64,000 nucleotides of DNA. Origin: Ctena decussata (lineage: Eukaryota; Mollusca; Bivalvia; Lucinida; Lucinidae). A model generated the notes under the pieces. That model saw only the letters and a program-made list of their open reading frames with translations. It made no database searches and was not told the DNA's origin. The stretch lies in the NCBI GenBank assembly GCA_963989385.1, contig OZ022501.1:86350979-86414978 (forward strand). The letters are read 5' to 3'. The first letter of the stretch is position 1, and every line of letters starts with the position of its first letter. A program made the position numbers and the translations under genes. This document shows positions 1 through 11,152 of this stretch, piece by piece.

Positions 1-460
1 TTTTGTCCGAAACATTAGAGTTAACATGGTAGCAGCCGTAGAGAGGTTTTATGATACCACCCACACAATGTGAAGAGCGATGTGCTCGCCTGTAGGCAGT
101 GCCTATTTTCATATTGCATGTACATATGTCTTGCGTCTGTAAGTGGCAGGTGAGACAAATATCAGAAAAAAATGAATGTCGTTGCGCATATAGGTAAATA
201 AGAGCATGTGCCGACATGGAGAACTCAGATCAGGCTGACGGTGCCAGCAGTTGGACTTTTAGTCTTGTTGCTTTAGATCCTAGGAAACCTTAGTATCAAG
301 AGACGACTCCGATTCGGTTGCGAAAATATGTAGACTGATTGTCTCGCGTCTTTACGGATAAAGTCTGAAGTTTTACAGGGTGATATTACAAGTTATGATA
401 ATTTAAATGTATCTTTATCAGCTCCTAGGATTAGATTCCATTTTTACTGTCGTGAACTTG
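1..460. other. Unannotated AT-rich stretch
   Basis: No exon, long open frame or recognisable repeat was seen here. If an upstream sulfotransferase paralogue exists (see 6306-6493), this may be intronic. Confidence 0.4.
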
Positions 461-469
461 ATCATTGTT

Positions 470-1000
470 TGTCTTATATACCATCGCAATGAATGGAGAG
501 TGGGTCTATTGTGTAGTCAACTTCTCTAACATTTTTCAACCAATCAGTCTGAAAATTTGCAGATTTTTTATTCATGGTTTTAGAATTTACATTTGCATTT
601 ATAAAATCTAAGATTAAATTACTTTTTTTCATGTTTTTAACTTTCCATTCAGTCAGACTCAAAGTGCATAGACACTGGGTAACGTGTGTGCATAACTCCA
701 CATAGAGTTTTATACCAATCATTGCGAAACTTTGCAGGTTTTATATTGTGGTCTGCGAAAATGCATATAGTTCGAAAATGTAATCCTCACATTATTTGTT
801 ATAACTTTTGAATTTTGAGCACATTTTTAGTTCACCCATTTTTCGGGCTTGAATACTATGAAATTGAATAGACAGTGGGTTCTTCGTGAGCTTAACACTT
901 CAAGAAGTTTTCAGTCTTTCTTAAAATTTGCAGATGCTTCCAAAACGGACTGAGAATTCGCATCTACTCTCCTGTTGACCCACTCCAGCAAGTTTTTTTT
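470..1000 (-). repeat. Degenerate tandem repeat
   Basis: Three diverged units of about 190 bp recur, each with AGACA-TGGGT followed by a GAAAATTTGCAG-like end (near 490-560, 670-740 and 865-935); a weaker fourth unit is at 1810-1890. Read on the minus strand, the unit contains GGAGTTATGCACACACG followed by TTACCCAGTGTCTATGCA. It resembles the GGAGTTGCGCACACAAGG monomer of the element at 35569-36690. No terminal hairpin was found, so this is probably an old remnant of that class. Confidence 0.35.
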
Positions 1001-1935
1001 TCAAAGTTTATACTTAAATGATATAAAAGCTACTAATTAAACTTAACTGGTTCAGTTTACTCCCATTTCCCGTAATCAGATTTGTCCACTAGAGTTTTTA
1101 AAATTCACTAGCATGCTCTCAACCTTGGAAAGAAATCTTTTTGCACTATATTGTTTCAGCTTCATAGTGGCCGCCTCAAGATGCACACAGAACAGACCAG
1201 ACCAACAAAAATATGCAAGTTTCAAGACTATTCTTGAAAACTGTCATTTAATATAAAATTAAACTGAACAGTTTAAAAGAATTTACTTTGATATTTTATA
1301 GCTATTTTTGTCATAGGAAATGTCTTGTGGGAAAACTCAAAGTTGTTTATTAAGTGTATTTGACACTGCAAGCAACCCTTTGCTTAAATGATCATATTCC
1401 AGAAAAGATCACGTGATTAGTGATGTCATCATTTTAATTGTGATATCATGATAGATGGGCCCCGGCTTATTAAAAATTAATATGTAACTCCACGGAGGTT
1501 GGAGCCCAGAAGTAATATTTTTACTATTGGAAAACCCACCTCCAAACAAATAATAATAATAATAAACAAAAGAGGTGATGAAATATGCTTAGAGTCAGTT
1601 TTTTTTGCTCCGAGAAAAGGTTTTGGGTATGTAAAACCTAAATTTTGGACATTTAAGCATCTTTTGAGAAAACAGTTCCACTAAATACCAGTTGCTGGAA
1701 TGGGTCAACAAGAGAGAAGCTAATTGACCAGAAATTAATATTTTAAGTTATGTGTTACATTTCTGAGTTTAACCATTTTTGAAGATTTTTAACATCTCCG
1801 TGTAAAGACAGTGCGCATTTTGTTTGCGCAGCTCCTTATAGACTAACACTGGGTTTTGTTTCGAAATTTTACACGGTTAGTTCTTTCATGGTCTAAGGCT
1901 TTTCAAACGATATTGATGTTATACAACTAGTCTAA

Positions 1936-2035
1936 ATTAATCCAGATTTAAAGAGTAACTTCACTTCAAGAACTAACTGAATCAGATCCCGAACCCTATC
2001 TCCAACATTTCGTTTTCTATATCTTCTTTGTTTCC
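1936..2035 (-). repeat. Fragment of retroposon family B (3' end)
   Basis: The stretch with AAAGAGTAACTTCACTTC and AACTGAATCAGATCCCGAAC is the inverted, diverged version of the 3' end seen at 3640-3700. Further copies are at 53229-53400 and 55660-55808. No coding capacity is seen. Confidence 0.5.
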
Positions 2036-2230
2036 AAAGACAATCCTAAGTTGGATAATCATTGTAATTTGGATGTGATTTAGATTATCACACTCCAGCT
2101 GACTTTCGTGTTTTTCACCGTGTATGTTCTTGCTTCCTTAAATGCGAGGAATATAAATTCCTCGAATTTGCTTGTTGGAATTATTAATGTGGCAACTGGC
2201 AAAATTTTAAATTATTCAAAACGGTAGGCA

Positions 2231-2440
2231 GTGATGGATGGATGACTATCGATTTTGCGTCCTTTTTAATAGTATTTCAGTCATACATGTATCAGGACGA
2301 TGGGTGGGTGATAATAAAACGCTGTGTGCAATGGAACCTCGTTTACGATTGAAAAGATTCCCGCCTACAGCGGGGCTCGAGCTCGGGACCGTTAGATCAA
2401 CACGCAACGCTTAACCTACTGAGCAATTGGGGCTCTTAAG
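2231..2440 (-). mobile_element. tRNA-derived SINE with target-site duplication
   Basis: On the minus strand a tRNA-like head begins near 2435. It has an A-box-like TGCTCAGTAGGTTAAG and a B-box-like GAGCTCGAGCCCC. The body then runs through CACCCACCCATCGTCC to TATGACTGAAATACTATT and an A-rich tail. The same body follows the tRNA-like head at 3731-3896 on the plus strand. The element is bounded by a 10-bp direct repeat, ACGGTAGGCA, at 2221-2230 and 2441-2450, the signature of target-primed insertion. It is not a functional tRNA gene. Confidence 0.8.
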
Positions 2441-2504
2441 ACGGTAGGCAAACAATTCAAGGTCAGTGATCTCATTTTGTGGTGGATCCATAAGCCTTAA
2501 TTAA

Positions 2505-3223
2505 GCTGCGTTTACACGGGCAAAGTTTCTGTGACAAAGACGGTTTGCCACAGAAAAATGCGCTCGTGTGAATGCCAAAATATGACAATATTTTTTTTGA
2601 CAAATATATATGGTAAAGTTACTTCGATAAATTAAATTTGTTCGTGTAAACGGAGAACTTCGCAAAAGATTATGTAACAAAGAACTTTTCTATAAGCGTG
2701 CAAAATGTGACAAAGATTGTGTTTCATTGCTGCATTAGTCAACAAAAGTAAAAAGTATGCAAAGACCAGGAACTGAAACAATCAAAATCCAAATCCAGCC
2801 CTCAAACCATAGTTGGAAACAACTAAGATTACAAATAATCAAGATACAGAGAACATATGGCCAACCGAGTGAGCAGCTTGTTCCCAAAAGGTGGCCACTC
2901 AGCAACCCAAACCGAACCAAAAATAATAATAACAAAATAAAAAATAATAATAATAATAACATACATAAGTTTATGTAACAAAGAAACTGCGATAATATTG
3001 GCCGTCTACACGGGTAAGGTTTATATGTCCAGGTAGCTTTGACGAATAATATTTGGTCGTGTGAACACTGCAGCAAATGTTTCATTGCCAAAGTTTATTT
3101 GACAAAGATTCTATGCCACACTTTCTTTAACAAATAATTTGCTCCGTGTAAACGCAAAATGGTTTGCATACTTTCTTTGTTAAAGTTTCTGTGACATAGA
3201 AACTTTGCTCGTGTATATGCGGC
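2505..3223. mobile_element. MITE-like element with terminal inverted repeats, carrying a nested retroposon
   Basis: The left end (from GCTGCGTTTACACGGG) and the reverse complement of the right end (from GCCGCATATACACGAG) agree at about 20 of 24 positions and continue into CAAAGTTTCT-GTGACA. The interior repeats GTGTAAACG-like and TGACAAAG-like motifs. A 3' retroposon fragment (2747-2969) sits inside it. There is no open frame for a transposase. Confidence 0.6.
2747..2969 (-). mobile_element. 5'-truncated copy of retroposon family R
   Basis: On the minus strand this ends in the constant 3' terminus TTTGCATACTTTTTACTTTT shared by the copies at 6793-7289, 37164-37330, 41901-42415 and 63333-63550. 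The other end stops at a different point in each copy, as expected for 5' truncation during retroposition. It is nested in the MITE at 2505-3223. Confidence 0.65.
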
Positions 3224-3231
3224 ATACGAAC

Positions 3232-3700
3232 CGAACTACCAACTAATTGTGTGCACCGCGGCGGAGGGTGAGAGTGAAGGTATGGGCCCAGTAGCACCGG
3301 TTTAACCCCCCCCCCCCCCCCCCCCCCCCCCAGTAGTTATAACTGACCGTCCCAAGGCGGTACTTTCGTTGCGGTTGCATTTGTTTTATGTTCGGTGCTG
3401 TTTTATTTATTGTGTTCTCATTTTAACTCTTCTATAATATAAATAGAAAACAGGTAAAAATAGTTGTTAAATGTTTTTCGTATAATTTGCTTAGTCTGTT
3501 GTAGCCCTTCTGTTGGTCAAAATTATTTAGTTCAATAAAGATAGATGAGTTGCCGCCTATTTGGGAAAGAGCTGCTGACTCGGCTTATTACTTGTAATTT
3601 ATTGTTTGTTGGGATGTCTTTGTCAATCTTTCCCTTTGATGTTGGGGATAGGGTTTAGGATCTGATTCTGTCAGTTCCTGAAGTGAAGTTACTCTTTAAA
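3232..3700 (+). mobile_element. Retroposon family B, relative of family R
   Basis: It starts with the GAACCGAACTACCAACTA block also present in family R. It carries CTGACCGTCCCAAGGCGGTA and TTTGGGAAAGAGCTGCTGAC, then ends TCAGTTCCTGAAGTGAAGTT before an ACTCTTTAAA tail. Family R has the same order of blocks but a different terminal sequence, so the two are sister families. A 26-base C run (3306-3331) lies where family R copies have C6. Confidence 0.5.
3306..3331 (+). repeat. Poly(C) tract, 26 C
   Basis: An uninterrupted run of 26 C. The corresponding place in the family R copies at about 6995 and 42121 has six C, so this looks like a homopolymer expansion within a dispersed repeat. The exact length is vulnerable to sequencing error. 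Confidence 0.85.
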
Positions 3701-3730
3701 TTTTTATGTCCATTACTTAGCTCAGAAATC

Positions 3731-3896
3731 CTGGTAGCTCAGTGTATTTTAGCTCTGGCCTGCTGATATAGCGGTCTCAGGTTCGAATCCTACTGGAGGC
3801 GGAATTCTTTCCAAATGTAAACGGCGTTTCATTGAATTTAGCCTTTCATTATTACCCACCCATCATCCTCATATGACTGAAATACTGTTAAAAATA
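3731..3896 (+). mobile_element. tRNA-derived SINE
   Basis: The tRNA-like head shows an A box (TAGCTCAGTG) and a B box (GGTTCGAATCC). It is followed by a body with AAACGGCGTTTCATTG and CACCCACCCATCATCC, ending ATATGACTGAAATACTGTT. The body matches the minus-strand SINE at 2231-2440, which defines the family. No clear TSD was found. A 5'-truncated LINE begins only a few bases downstream. Confidence 0.7.
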
Positions 3897-3904
3897 TCAG
3901 AGGA

Positions 3905-6150
3905 CAAGGAGCTTTCCTGGAGCAGACATAGGAAGTGATCATTACTTGGTGCTGATGACCTTCCGAGTTCATCTAAAGAATGCGAGAAAGCCAACACAGC
4001 TAAGACTGAAGTTTGATCTTGAGAAGTTAAGGGACCTTGATGTAGCATGCACTTTTCAAGCAACAATACGTTGGAAGTTCGCACCACTCATTGGTCTGAG
4101 GGATGATGACATGGACATAGATACTATGATTACCAATTACAATACAGCAGTGACTGATGCAGCCAGTCAGATGCTTGAGAAGGAACGTCGCAGAAAAAAA
4201 CAGCTTGGGTCACCAGTGATGTTCTCGACCTCTGTGATGAGAGGAAAGATTTGAAGTAGAAAATCTATTAAGCAGAAGGAGCAAAATAATACAGGAAATC
4301 TAATAAGAGGACTCAGAAGACAATGAAGAAAGCTTAGGAGGACTGGATAGCTATTCAGTGCGAGGAGATTGAAACTTGCCTGAACAAAAACAACAGCAAG
4401 AGAGCATACCAGCTGGTGAAGGACTTATCTTCAGAGTAACAGGGTAGGTCTACAGTTATTCAGGACAGGTCAGGGAAATGTCTTACAGAAGAACGACAGA
4501 TTCTCAACAGATGAACAGAATATTGCTCAGAACTATACAACCATGAAAGTGATGGTGACAATGCGGTTCTGGACTGCAATCAGCCCCAAGAAGACGAGTT
4601 ACAACCGATCATTCGTGAGGAAGTTGAGATTGCAGTAGCAGCACAGAAGAAGGGGAAGTCTGCCGGAGTTGCTGATATACCAGCGGAACTTGTTCAAGCT
4701 GGCGGGGAGACCATAATTGATGTTTTAACAGAAATCTGTAATAGGATCTGGAGAAAAGGAGAATGGCCTACCCCATGGACTCAGTCGCTGATTATTACAC
4801 TCTAAAAAGGACAACCTACAGCTTTGAAAGAACTACCGAACAATCAGCCTCAGCAGTCATTCAAGCAAAATCATGCTGAAAGTCATCTTGAACAGGCTTA
4901 GACCCCAGGCCGAAGAGATAATCGCTGAAGGATAGGCTGGGTTTAGAGCTGGATGGAGCACCAAAGAACAGATCTTCAACCTTAGAATTCTGTGTAAAAA
5001 GTATATCCAACATCAGCTAAATCTGTACCATGTCTTTATTGATTTCCAAAAAGCCTTTCACAGCGTCTGGCATGCAGCCTTATGGGCCACCATGCGGAAG
5101 TACAATATCAATGCAAATCTAGTTCGCACCATCAGCTCTACGACAAGGCCACAAGTGCAGTCCAGATGAATGGCAGCACAGGAGAATTGTTCAGAACAAC
5201 AGTTGGCGTAAGGCAAGAATGTCTTCTGTCATCCACCCTCTTCAACATTTTTCTCAAACGGAACATATCTGATGCTCTGGAAGAACATGACGGGAAGGTT
5301 AGCATAGGCGGTAGAAATATTACCAATCTGCGGTTCGCCGATGATATAGACGCTATAGCTGAGGAAGAGCAGGAACTAGCAGCCCTAGTCAGAAGTCTCG
5401 ATAAAATCTGCACGAGGTATAAGATGGAAACCAGTGCTGAGACGATCAAACTGATGACAAATAGCACCAATGGTATTCAGAGGGAGATCAAGATAAAAGG
5501 GCAGAAGCTAGGTACTGTAAGAAACTTAAAATACCTTGGAGCAATTGTCTCAGATGATGGCTCTAAAAAGAAGGTTCTCTCAAAGATGGAACAAGCCACT
5601 TCAGCTCTCACAAAGCTGAAACCAATTTGGAGAGATGACAACATATCTCTTGGATCAAAAGTGAAACTAATGCGCTCCCTTGTCATTTCCATATTTTTGC
5701 CTGTGAATCATGGACCTTGACAGCAGAGTTAGAGAAACAAACGCAGGCCTTCAAGATGAGTTGCTACCGAAGGTTACTGAATATTTCGTACAAGGGCCAT
5801 ATAACCAATGAGGAGGTTCGCAGAATGACCCAAACAGCCATTGGAGAGTATGATGAATTCCTGCCCTGGTCGAGAAACGGAAACTAAGGTGGTTTGGCCA
5901 TGTCTCAAGGTCTTCTGGTCTAGCAAAGACGATTCTACAGGGCACAGTGAAAGGAAAAAGAAGAGAAGGTAGACAGAAGAAGAGATGGGAAGACAATATT
6001 AAAATGTGGACAGGAATGGACTTTGCCAGCTCAACAAGAGCAGCTGAAAACAGAACAAGGTGGAAAGGTTGAAATCGTTTCGAAGTCTTCTGTGGTGTCC
6101 CAACGACCTTGTAAAGTTATGGGATAGAATAGAATAAAATAAATGAATAT
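3905..6150 (+). pseudogene. Degraded, 5'-truncated LINE: endonuclease tail and reverse transcriptase
   Basis: Conceptual translation gives the end of an endonuclease-like domain (GADIGSDHYLV near 3914). Reverse transcriptase motifs follow: FIDFQKAFHSV near 5035, GVRQECLLSSTLFNIFL near 5205 and RFADDID at 5331-5351. A C-terminal segment typical of animal non-LTR elements is readable to about 6070 in shifting frames. The conserved GVRQG glycine is E here. Several frameshifts and stops separate the pieces (for example between 5040 and 5160, and after 5720), so it is inactive. A short A-rich tail (GAATAGAATAAAATAAATG) ends it near 6148. The clade (CR1/L2-like or other) cannot be fixed by eye. Confidence 0.85.
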
Positions 6151-6154
6151 CGCA

Positions 6155-6257
6155 AGTATTCCATCCATCCATCGATCCATCCATCCCTCCAACATCCATC
6201 TATTCATCCATTGATCGATCGATCGATCGATCCATCCATCCATCCATCCATCCATCG
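6155..6257 (+). repeat. (CCAT)n/(GATC)n microsatellite
   Basis: Imperfect CCAT repeats interrupted by a short run of GATC units. It follows the LINE tail and ends about 48 bp before the splice acceptor of the orphan sulfotransferase exon. Confidence 0.85.
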
Positions 6258-6305
6258 TTTTGTACTCTAATATAACTTGTACTTTTTTGTATTTTGATAT
6301 TTCAG

Positions 6306-6493
6306 ACCCACAACCGCCACCTCCCCCTAGCTTTAATATAACGAAGGTTAGGTATTCTAATTCAAGAAGAGGTAAAGACGTTTTGAAAGGAGACATGCTG
6401 AATGAAACAAGAACAATGTTAGAAGATTTCTACAGGCCACATAATGAGGAAATGTTTCGACTGACAGGAGATAAAGCATTCTTGTATACATAA
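6306..6493 (+). CDS. Terminal exon of a CHST15-like carbohydrate sulfotransferase (upstream paralogue)
   Basis: The acceptor TTTTGATATTTCAG ends at 6305. The exon starts with two bases of a split codon and runs to TAA at 6491-6493, encoding about 61 residues: a proline-rich start (PQPPPPP), a basic stretch and the block [21 protein letters not shown]-x-L-x-x-FY-x-P-x-N block close to the stop is, to my knowledge, characteristic of the C-terminus of CHST15-type Golgi sulfotransferases, where it closes the PAPS-dependent catalytic domain. No other exon of this gene was found between 1 and 6305. Its entry phase (two bases) matches the exit phase (one base) of the exon at 52961-53105, yet it lies 12.7 kb upstream of that gene's first exon. 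The end of a tandem paralogue is the best reading. Confidence 0.75.
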
Positions 6494-6792
6494 AACATTC
6501 ATTCTAGTTAAAGCATGTTTGAGCCATCATGCGCATGAAGGGTTGTTCCCATTTGGCACATAACGTTGAAACTATACTGTATCAAGCTTGAGTCTAATTC
6601 GGGACGTTGAATCAACATTAATACAATTATCTTTCGACATTTATGTGACTACTACGTTAGCATATGACCCTTTACCACTCTTATATACGGATATTCTTCC
6701 TGTTCCATAAATTGTGTGCAAACATCACAGTCTCTGCAACAAAACGCACGAATGCCATTTATCTATTCTTATTATGGCTATGTCCGATTGGA

Positions 6793-7289
6793 GGTTGTTT
6801 GGCAGGCCAGGGATCTCCACCTGTCAGACGGCCCGTTGTATCTGTTGAGTCCTCGTCTTTGCTTCTTCATGGTGTTGAAATTTGATTTATGTGTTTACCG
6901 TGATGATTCATTGACGAGTTAGAGGGTTATCATGGGAACCGAACAACCAACTAAATGTTTTGTACCACTTCAGAAACTGAGGGTGAGGTTTAAGCCCCCC
7001 AGTAATTCGTTACTGACCGTTCCAAGGCGGTAGTTCTGTTGTGGTTCTCTGTTGCCTGTTTTTGATGTCAGAGTTTCTGTGATGTTTTACCTTATGTATG
7101 TTCTTATTATTTTTGGTTCGGTTTGGGTTGCTGAGTGGCCACCTTTTGGAAACAAGCTGCTCACTCGGTTGGCCATATGTTCTCTGTATCTTGATTATTT
7201 GTAATCTTAGTTGTTTCCATCTATGGTTTGAGGGCTGGATTTGATTTTGATTGTTTCAGTTCCTGGTCTTTGCATACTTTTTACTTTTA
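6793..7289 (+). mobile_element. Retroposon family R, long copy
   Basis: About 500 bp nearly identical to 41901-42415. Shared blocks run from GGTTGTTTGGCAGG through the CCAAGGCGGTAGTTCTG region to the constant 3' end TTTGCATACTTTTTACTTTT. This copy lacks about 18 bp present at 42100. A frame of about 43 codons at the 5' side, ending in a stop at 6920-6922, is open in both copies, but no family is recognised. Shorter copies share only the 3' end. Confidence 0.7.
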
Positions 7290-7320
7290 CAAAAACCATT
7301 CATGTCAATGAAAATGTAAT

Positions 7321-8470
7321 TATACCCCCGCAAACTTGTTTGAAGGAGGTATACTGTTTTCACGTTGTCCTTCCTTCCTTCCGTCCGACCGTTCGTCCGT
7401 CTGCAACACATCAAATTTGCTCCGATTTGTTTCAAATTTTTCCATGGATACAACATGTAAAACGAGTTGATACGTATTTTTCATTTTTTCCGGAAGGGTT
7501 TAGTGCTGAGTTATTCCCCTTTGTATTATTCGTAAAAACATTTGCTATCGTAACTCCTCCTAGACTGTTTGATGGATTTTCTTGAAACTAGGTATATTAA
7601 CCCATATTGGTATGAAGTTGTGCACTAAGGTTTTGATGTTTAGTTCTGACCCCTTTTGCCAGTACTATACCATCTTTTTATTTTTAGTCTTAGTTCTATG
7701 ATGTTTTTGGCCATATTTGCTTTCCTTCGATTTGTTTCAAAGTTTGTCCATGGAAACAGCATATGAAAGAGCTGATACATATTTTTCAGTTTTTCCGGAG
7801 GGGTGTTAGTGCTGAGTTTGTACCCTTTGTATTTTTCGTAAGAAAAGTTTGATATCGCAACTCCTCCTAGACTGTTAGACGGATTTTCTTAAAATTAAGT
7901 ATATGAACCAATATTGGTATGAGGTTGTGCATTAAGGTTTTGATTTTTAGCTCTGATTCCTTTTGCTAGAGTTATGCCCTTTCTGATTTTTTGCCTTATT
8001 TCTACGGTGTTTCTGGCCTTTTTTGCTTTGATTGTATTCACATTTGGTTCGAAGATGCAGTATAAGAAAAAAGTGTATACATGTTTTTCAGTTTTTCCTA
8101 GAAGGGTCTTCCTGCCGAGTTATTCCCTTTGTAAGTTTTGTAAAACTTGCTTGTTATCGCAACTCCTCCAAGACTGTTTGATGGATTTTCTTGAAATTAA
8201 AAATGTGAATACATATTGGCATGAAAATGTACATCAAGGTTTCCATTTTAAAATCTGAACCCTTTAGTCTGAGTTATGCGCCTTTTTATTTTTTACCATA
8301 TTTTGGCCATTTTGCTTTGATTTTATTCAAATTTGGTTCATAAGTACTGCATAAGAAAAGAGTTGGCATGTATTTTTCAGTTTTTCTGTGAACGTTTTTA
8401 TGCCCCTTTGTAGTTTCAAAAACAGAGTCAGTTGACATATTTTTTTTTCAGTTTTTCCTTGTAATATTAA
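7321..8470 (+). mobile_element. Tandem-repeat element, Helitron-like 5' end
   Basis: It opens with an imperfect hairpin at 7321-7353 (TATACCCCCGCAAAC against GTTTGAAGGAGGTATA), then a CCTT/GTCC-rich microsatellite (7370-7405). Three diverged monomers of about 305 bp follow, each with GATGGATTTTCTTGAAA and a GAGTTATGCCC-like block. The plan matches the elements at 13907 and 55843, but I could not find the matching 3' inverted repeat, so the right end is approximate. No coding function is inferred for its open frames. Confidence 0.6.
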
Positions 8471-11040
8471 GGATGAGGTGTTTGTAGTTTTTTTTGCAAC
8501 ATGTATATTGTGTATATGTAAACGTTAGATAAAAAAAGCTAAGTGCTACACTGTAATTCATATTCTCTAATGAGACCATGGTAAGAAAATCAGCATCAAC
8601 ATCTATTTGTATATATTTTATTTCTAACTTACAAAACAAAACAAAACAAAGCGTAGATCAACTCCGACACAAAGCCTTCCCTGTTTGGGATTGCCCGCGT
8701 CCTCACCATTCCATGCAACCCTCTGACCTATAACCTAGATCAACTCCAACCCAAAGCCCTTCCGTTTGTTTATGATTGGCAGCTACATAAATTGTATTCC
8801 AATTTTAATATATACCATATACAGAGCGTATATTTGCATACGCACTGTATAGAGCCTATATTTGGGAGTAACATAGAGTATAATTATCAGTCGCAGAAAT
8901 ATATTTTACTATTGTTATGAAAAACAATTTTTTAAACAAATCTCTCAAATAGAGAAGAAGTATGAGGGATGGTATTGAGAAACGGGATCATTCTTTGTTC
9001 AATCTATTCCCACTCAGAAAACCCGAAGATATCTCTGAAAGCTGTGATATAGCTCATGTGTATCCACAGGATTCCTCGCGTGCAGATTATTCCATGCACA
9101 TGCTCTTGTGTTGCATTTTAATGGGTAGTTTGAGACAATTCTGGATTCTTTCCTCTTTGCATGATCTTAGGTTGACCCTTGGAGACGTTGTTCTTCTGCC
9201 TCCTTCTGATACATAGACGTACAGTGGATAATTGATGAAAAGCAGAATGGCGCGGATGTGAGCTTCTCCATGCTGAAACATAAAGCAAACAAAATATGGT
9301 GACACTGATTCATGATCTTAACAATTATACATTTTCCTCATTGCCCATCACACTGATCATGAGCCATGAATCCATATAGTTTACTAGCATGTACCTTCTT
9401 CGTGAAAATGTCCCGTTCTAGAAGAACAATAGTCTCGTCAAGTCACCTGAAGTTTATGTTTGCTGGATAAGTAGTTACCATTGCGGTAACGTATTGCAGA
9501 TAGTCCAGTCGGAATAAATATTTAAATAAATAGAGTATAGATATCAGAGATGAATTTGGACAAGTACTGTGTTGGTTCAGATGCTTACTATTAGTTCGGG
9601 ACGAATTTTTCGAACCGGGAAGGCGGCTGGGAAGTACAACTCATGAAAATATGTGACTTTCTTGTGGTGATTAATTATCTTTCAATTTCTCACTAGATTG
9701 CTGATACGACAAATCAACAATACATTCTACAAATTCCCATTTCATGGAATTTATGCCTATATGCATAAAGGGTTGTAAACATCGTTAGTTTCTATAAAAA
9801 CAAAGAAACAACTCGATGACAATTGAATTTCCCCCTCCCACGAGCGCAGCCATTATCTAATAAGTCACATGAATCGCTGCGACTGACAGGGAGATAATCC
9901 GTTCTTGCCAGTGGCGGATCGAACGGCCAGCCACGGCAAGCACTTGTGCACTCGCTCTGGCGGGCTGCGGAATACTGCAATCAATCGGAATCCTCTGTCC
10001 GTGCGACCAGTTTCTGTGACTGGCTGAAATTACTGCACTTTACGGCGACTGAAGTTTGCCAGCCGGGTAGAAGACCGCTGCGTCCATCTAAAATCATCGG
10101 AAATTGTGGTCTTGAAATTTTTCCATAGACTCCTTGTCGGACGTCAGAGCAAATTCCAAATCTTACAAAGACAAATCTGATAAAAAAAAACTAGCTGTCG
10201 GCCTAGTCTAGAAGACTAGCGGAGACTTGTAGTGAGTAACCTAACATTTAATGTTCACAGTTGGAGACTTCTAGTGAGTTACCTAACCTTTAACATTTTC
10301 GGTTTAGGATTCGAAGGCACGTTCGAGTTGTCAATTCATTACGACTGAAACATAGATTTGACCCTTATTTGAGTTCCTTATAAGAGGTACCCGGTAGTCT
10401 CCATAGGCGTTTTTTGACTATGGTGAGGGTGCATGGTTGAATTATAAATCTCAGCAGTGAGGTGCTTCACATGATATTTTAGGCGGTGGAGTAAATTAAC
10501 CAGTTAGTGACTGGATTATTTCCAAGTCCGTGTGTTGTGGCTTTCTGCTTTAGTTTTACCATGTCAAGTTTCGTGGGTTGATAAGCGCGAAGTTGTGAAT
10601 TCAACTACCTCGGCCGAGGCCAGGTTGCCCAAGATTCGCTGAGATTAACTCACATGGGGGGAGTCAATACTTTAGCTGTAACTTTAAGTGTGTTCAAATG
10701 GTCATATTTACACTGCAGATGCATCTGTTGTAAACTGCGCATTGAATCCTAGACAGTCTTTTTACACGTTACCCTGTTATTTGGATTACACTCACTACGC
10801 TGAACGTCCCCATACCCATCCCCTCAAATTGCCCTCAAATCCCCTATGGCCTACAAAATTCCCCTTCCCGGTTCTTGGCGTAACAGCACAGCAAAGCCTA
10901 GTAAGGCAACGTGGTGCATAGTGGATTGTAAGATAGTTACTCCTCTTCAAATCGAGGACTTCTTAAGTGTATCTTTTTAAGTGTACTTACGACCCCATAC
11001 CGTTTTGTCACGAGGTATAACTAGTATGTAATAAGAAGTC
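8471..11040. other. Unannotated, AT-rich, non-coding
   Basis: Only short low-complexity pieces were seen (ACAAA repeats at 8636-8650). Open frames at 8962-9216 and 10688-10921 have no recognisable domain, no splice context and no codon-level signal I can support. Confidence 0.4.
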
Positions 11041-11053
11041 GATAGTTGTTGTA

Positions 11054-11152
11054 GTGAGTGAGTGAGTGAACTCGGGTTTAACGTCCCACCAACAACGAGG
11101 TCATATGGAGACGGGACCTCGGTTTAAAGTCTCATCCGAAAGACCGGAGAAG
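11054..11152 (-). mobile_element. 5'-truncated SINE with 13-bp TSD
   Basis: On the minus strand it carries the domain CGGATGAGACTTTAAACCG, then GACCTCGTTGTTGGTGGGA, ending in GAGT/CACT repeats. This is the same 3' domain as the full-length SINE at 29913-30065, without the tRNA head. It is bracketed by GATAGTTGTTGTA at 11041-11053 and 11153-11165, so the truncation arose at insertion. Confidence 0.85.

Noticed and set aside
2735..3091. 118-codon minus-strand frame and similar frames at 37023, 42224 and 63213
   Set aside because: The shared hydrophobic peptide is the translation of the family-R retroposon 3' end in an arbitrary frame; truncated copies keep it only because the DNA is conserved.
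3731..3800. tRNA gene on the plus strand
   Set aside because: The acceptor stem does not pair and the body matches the SINE at 2231-2440.
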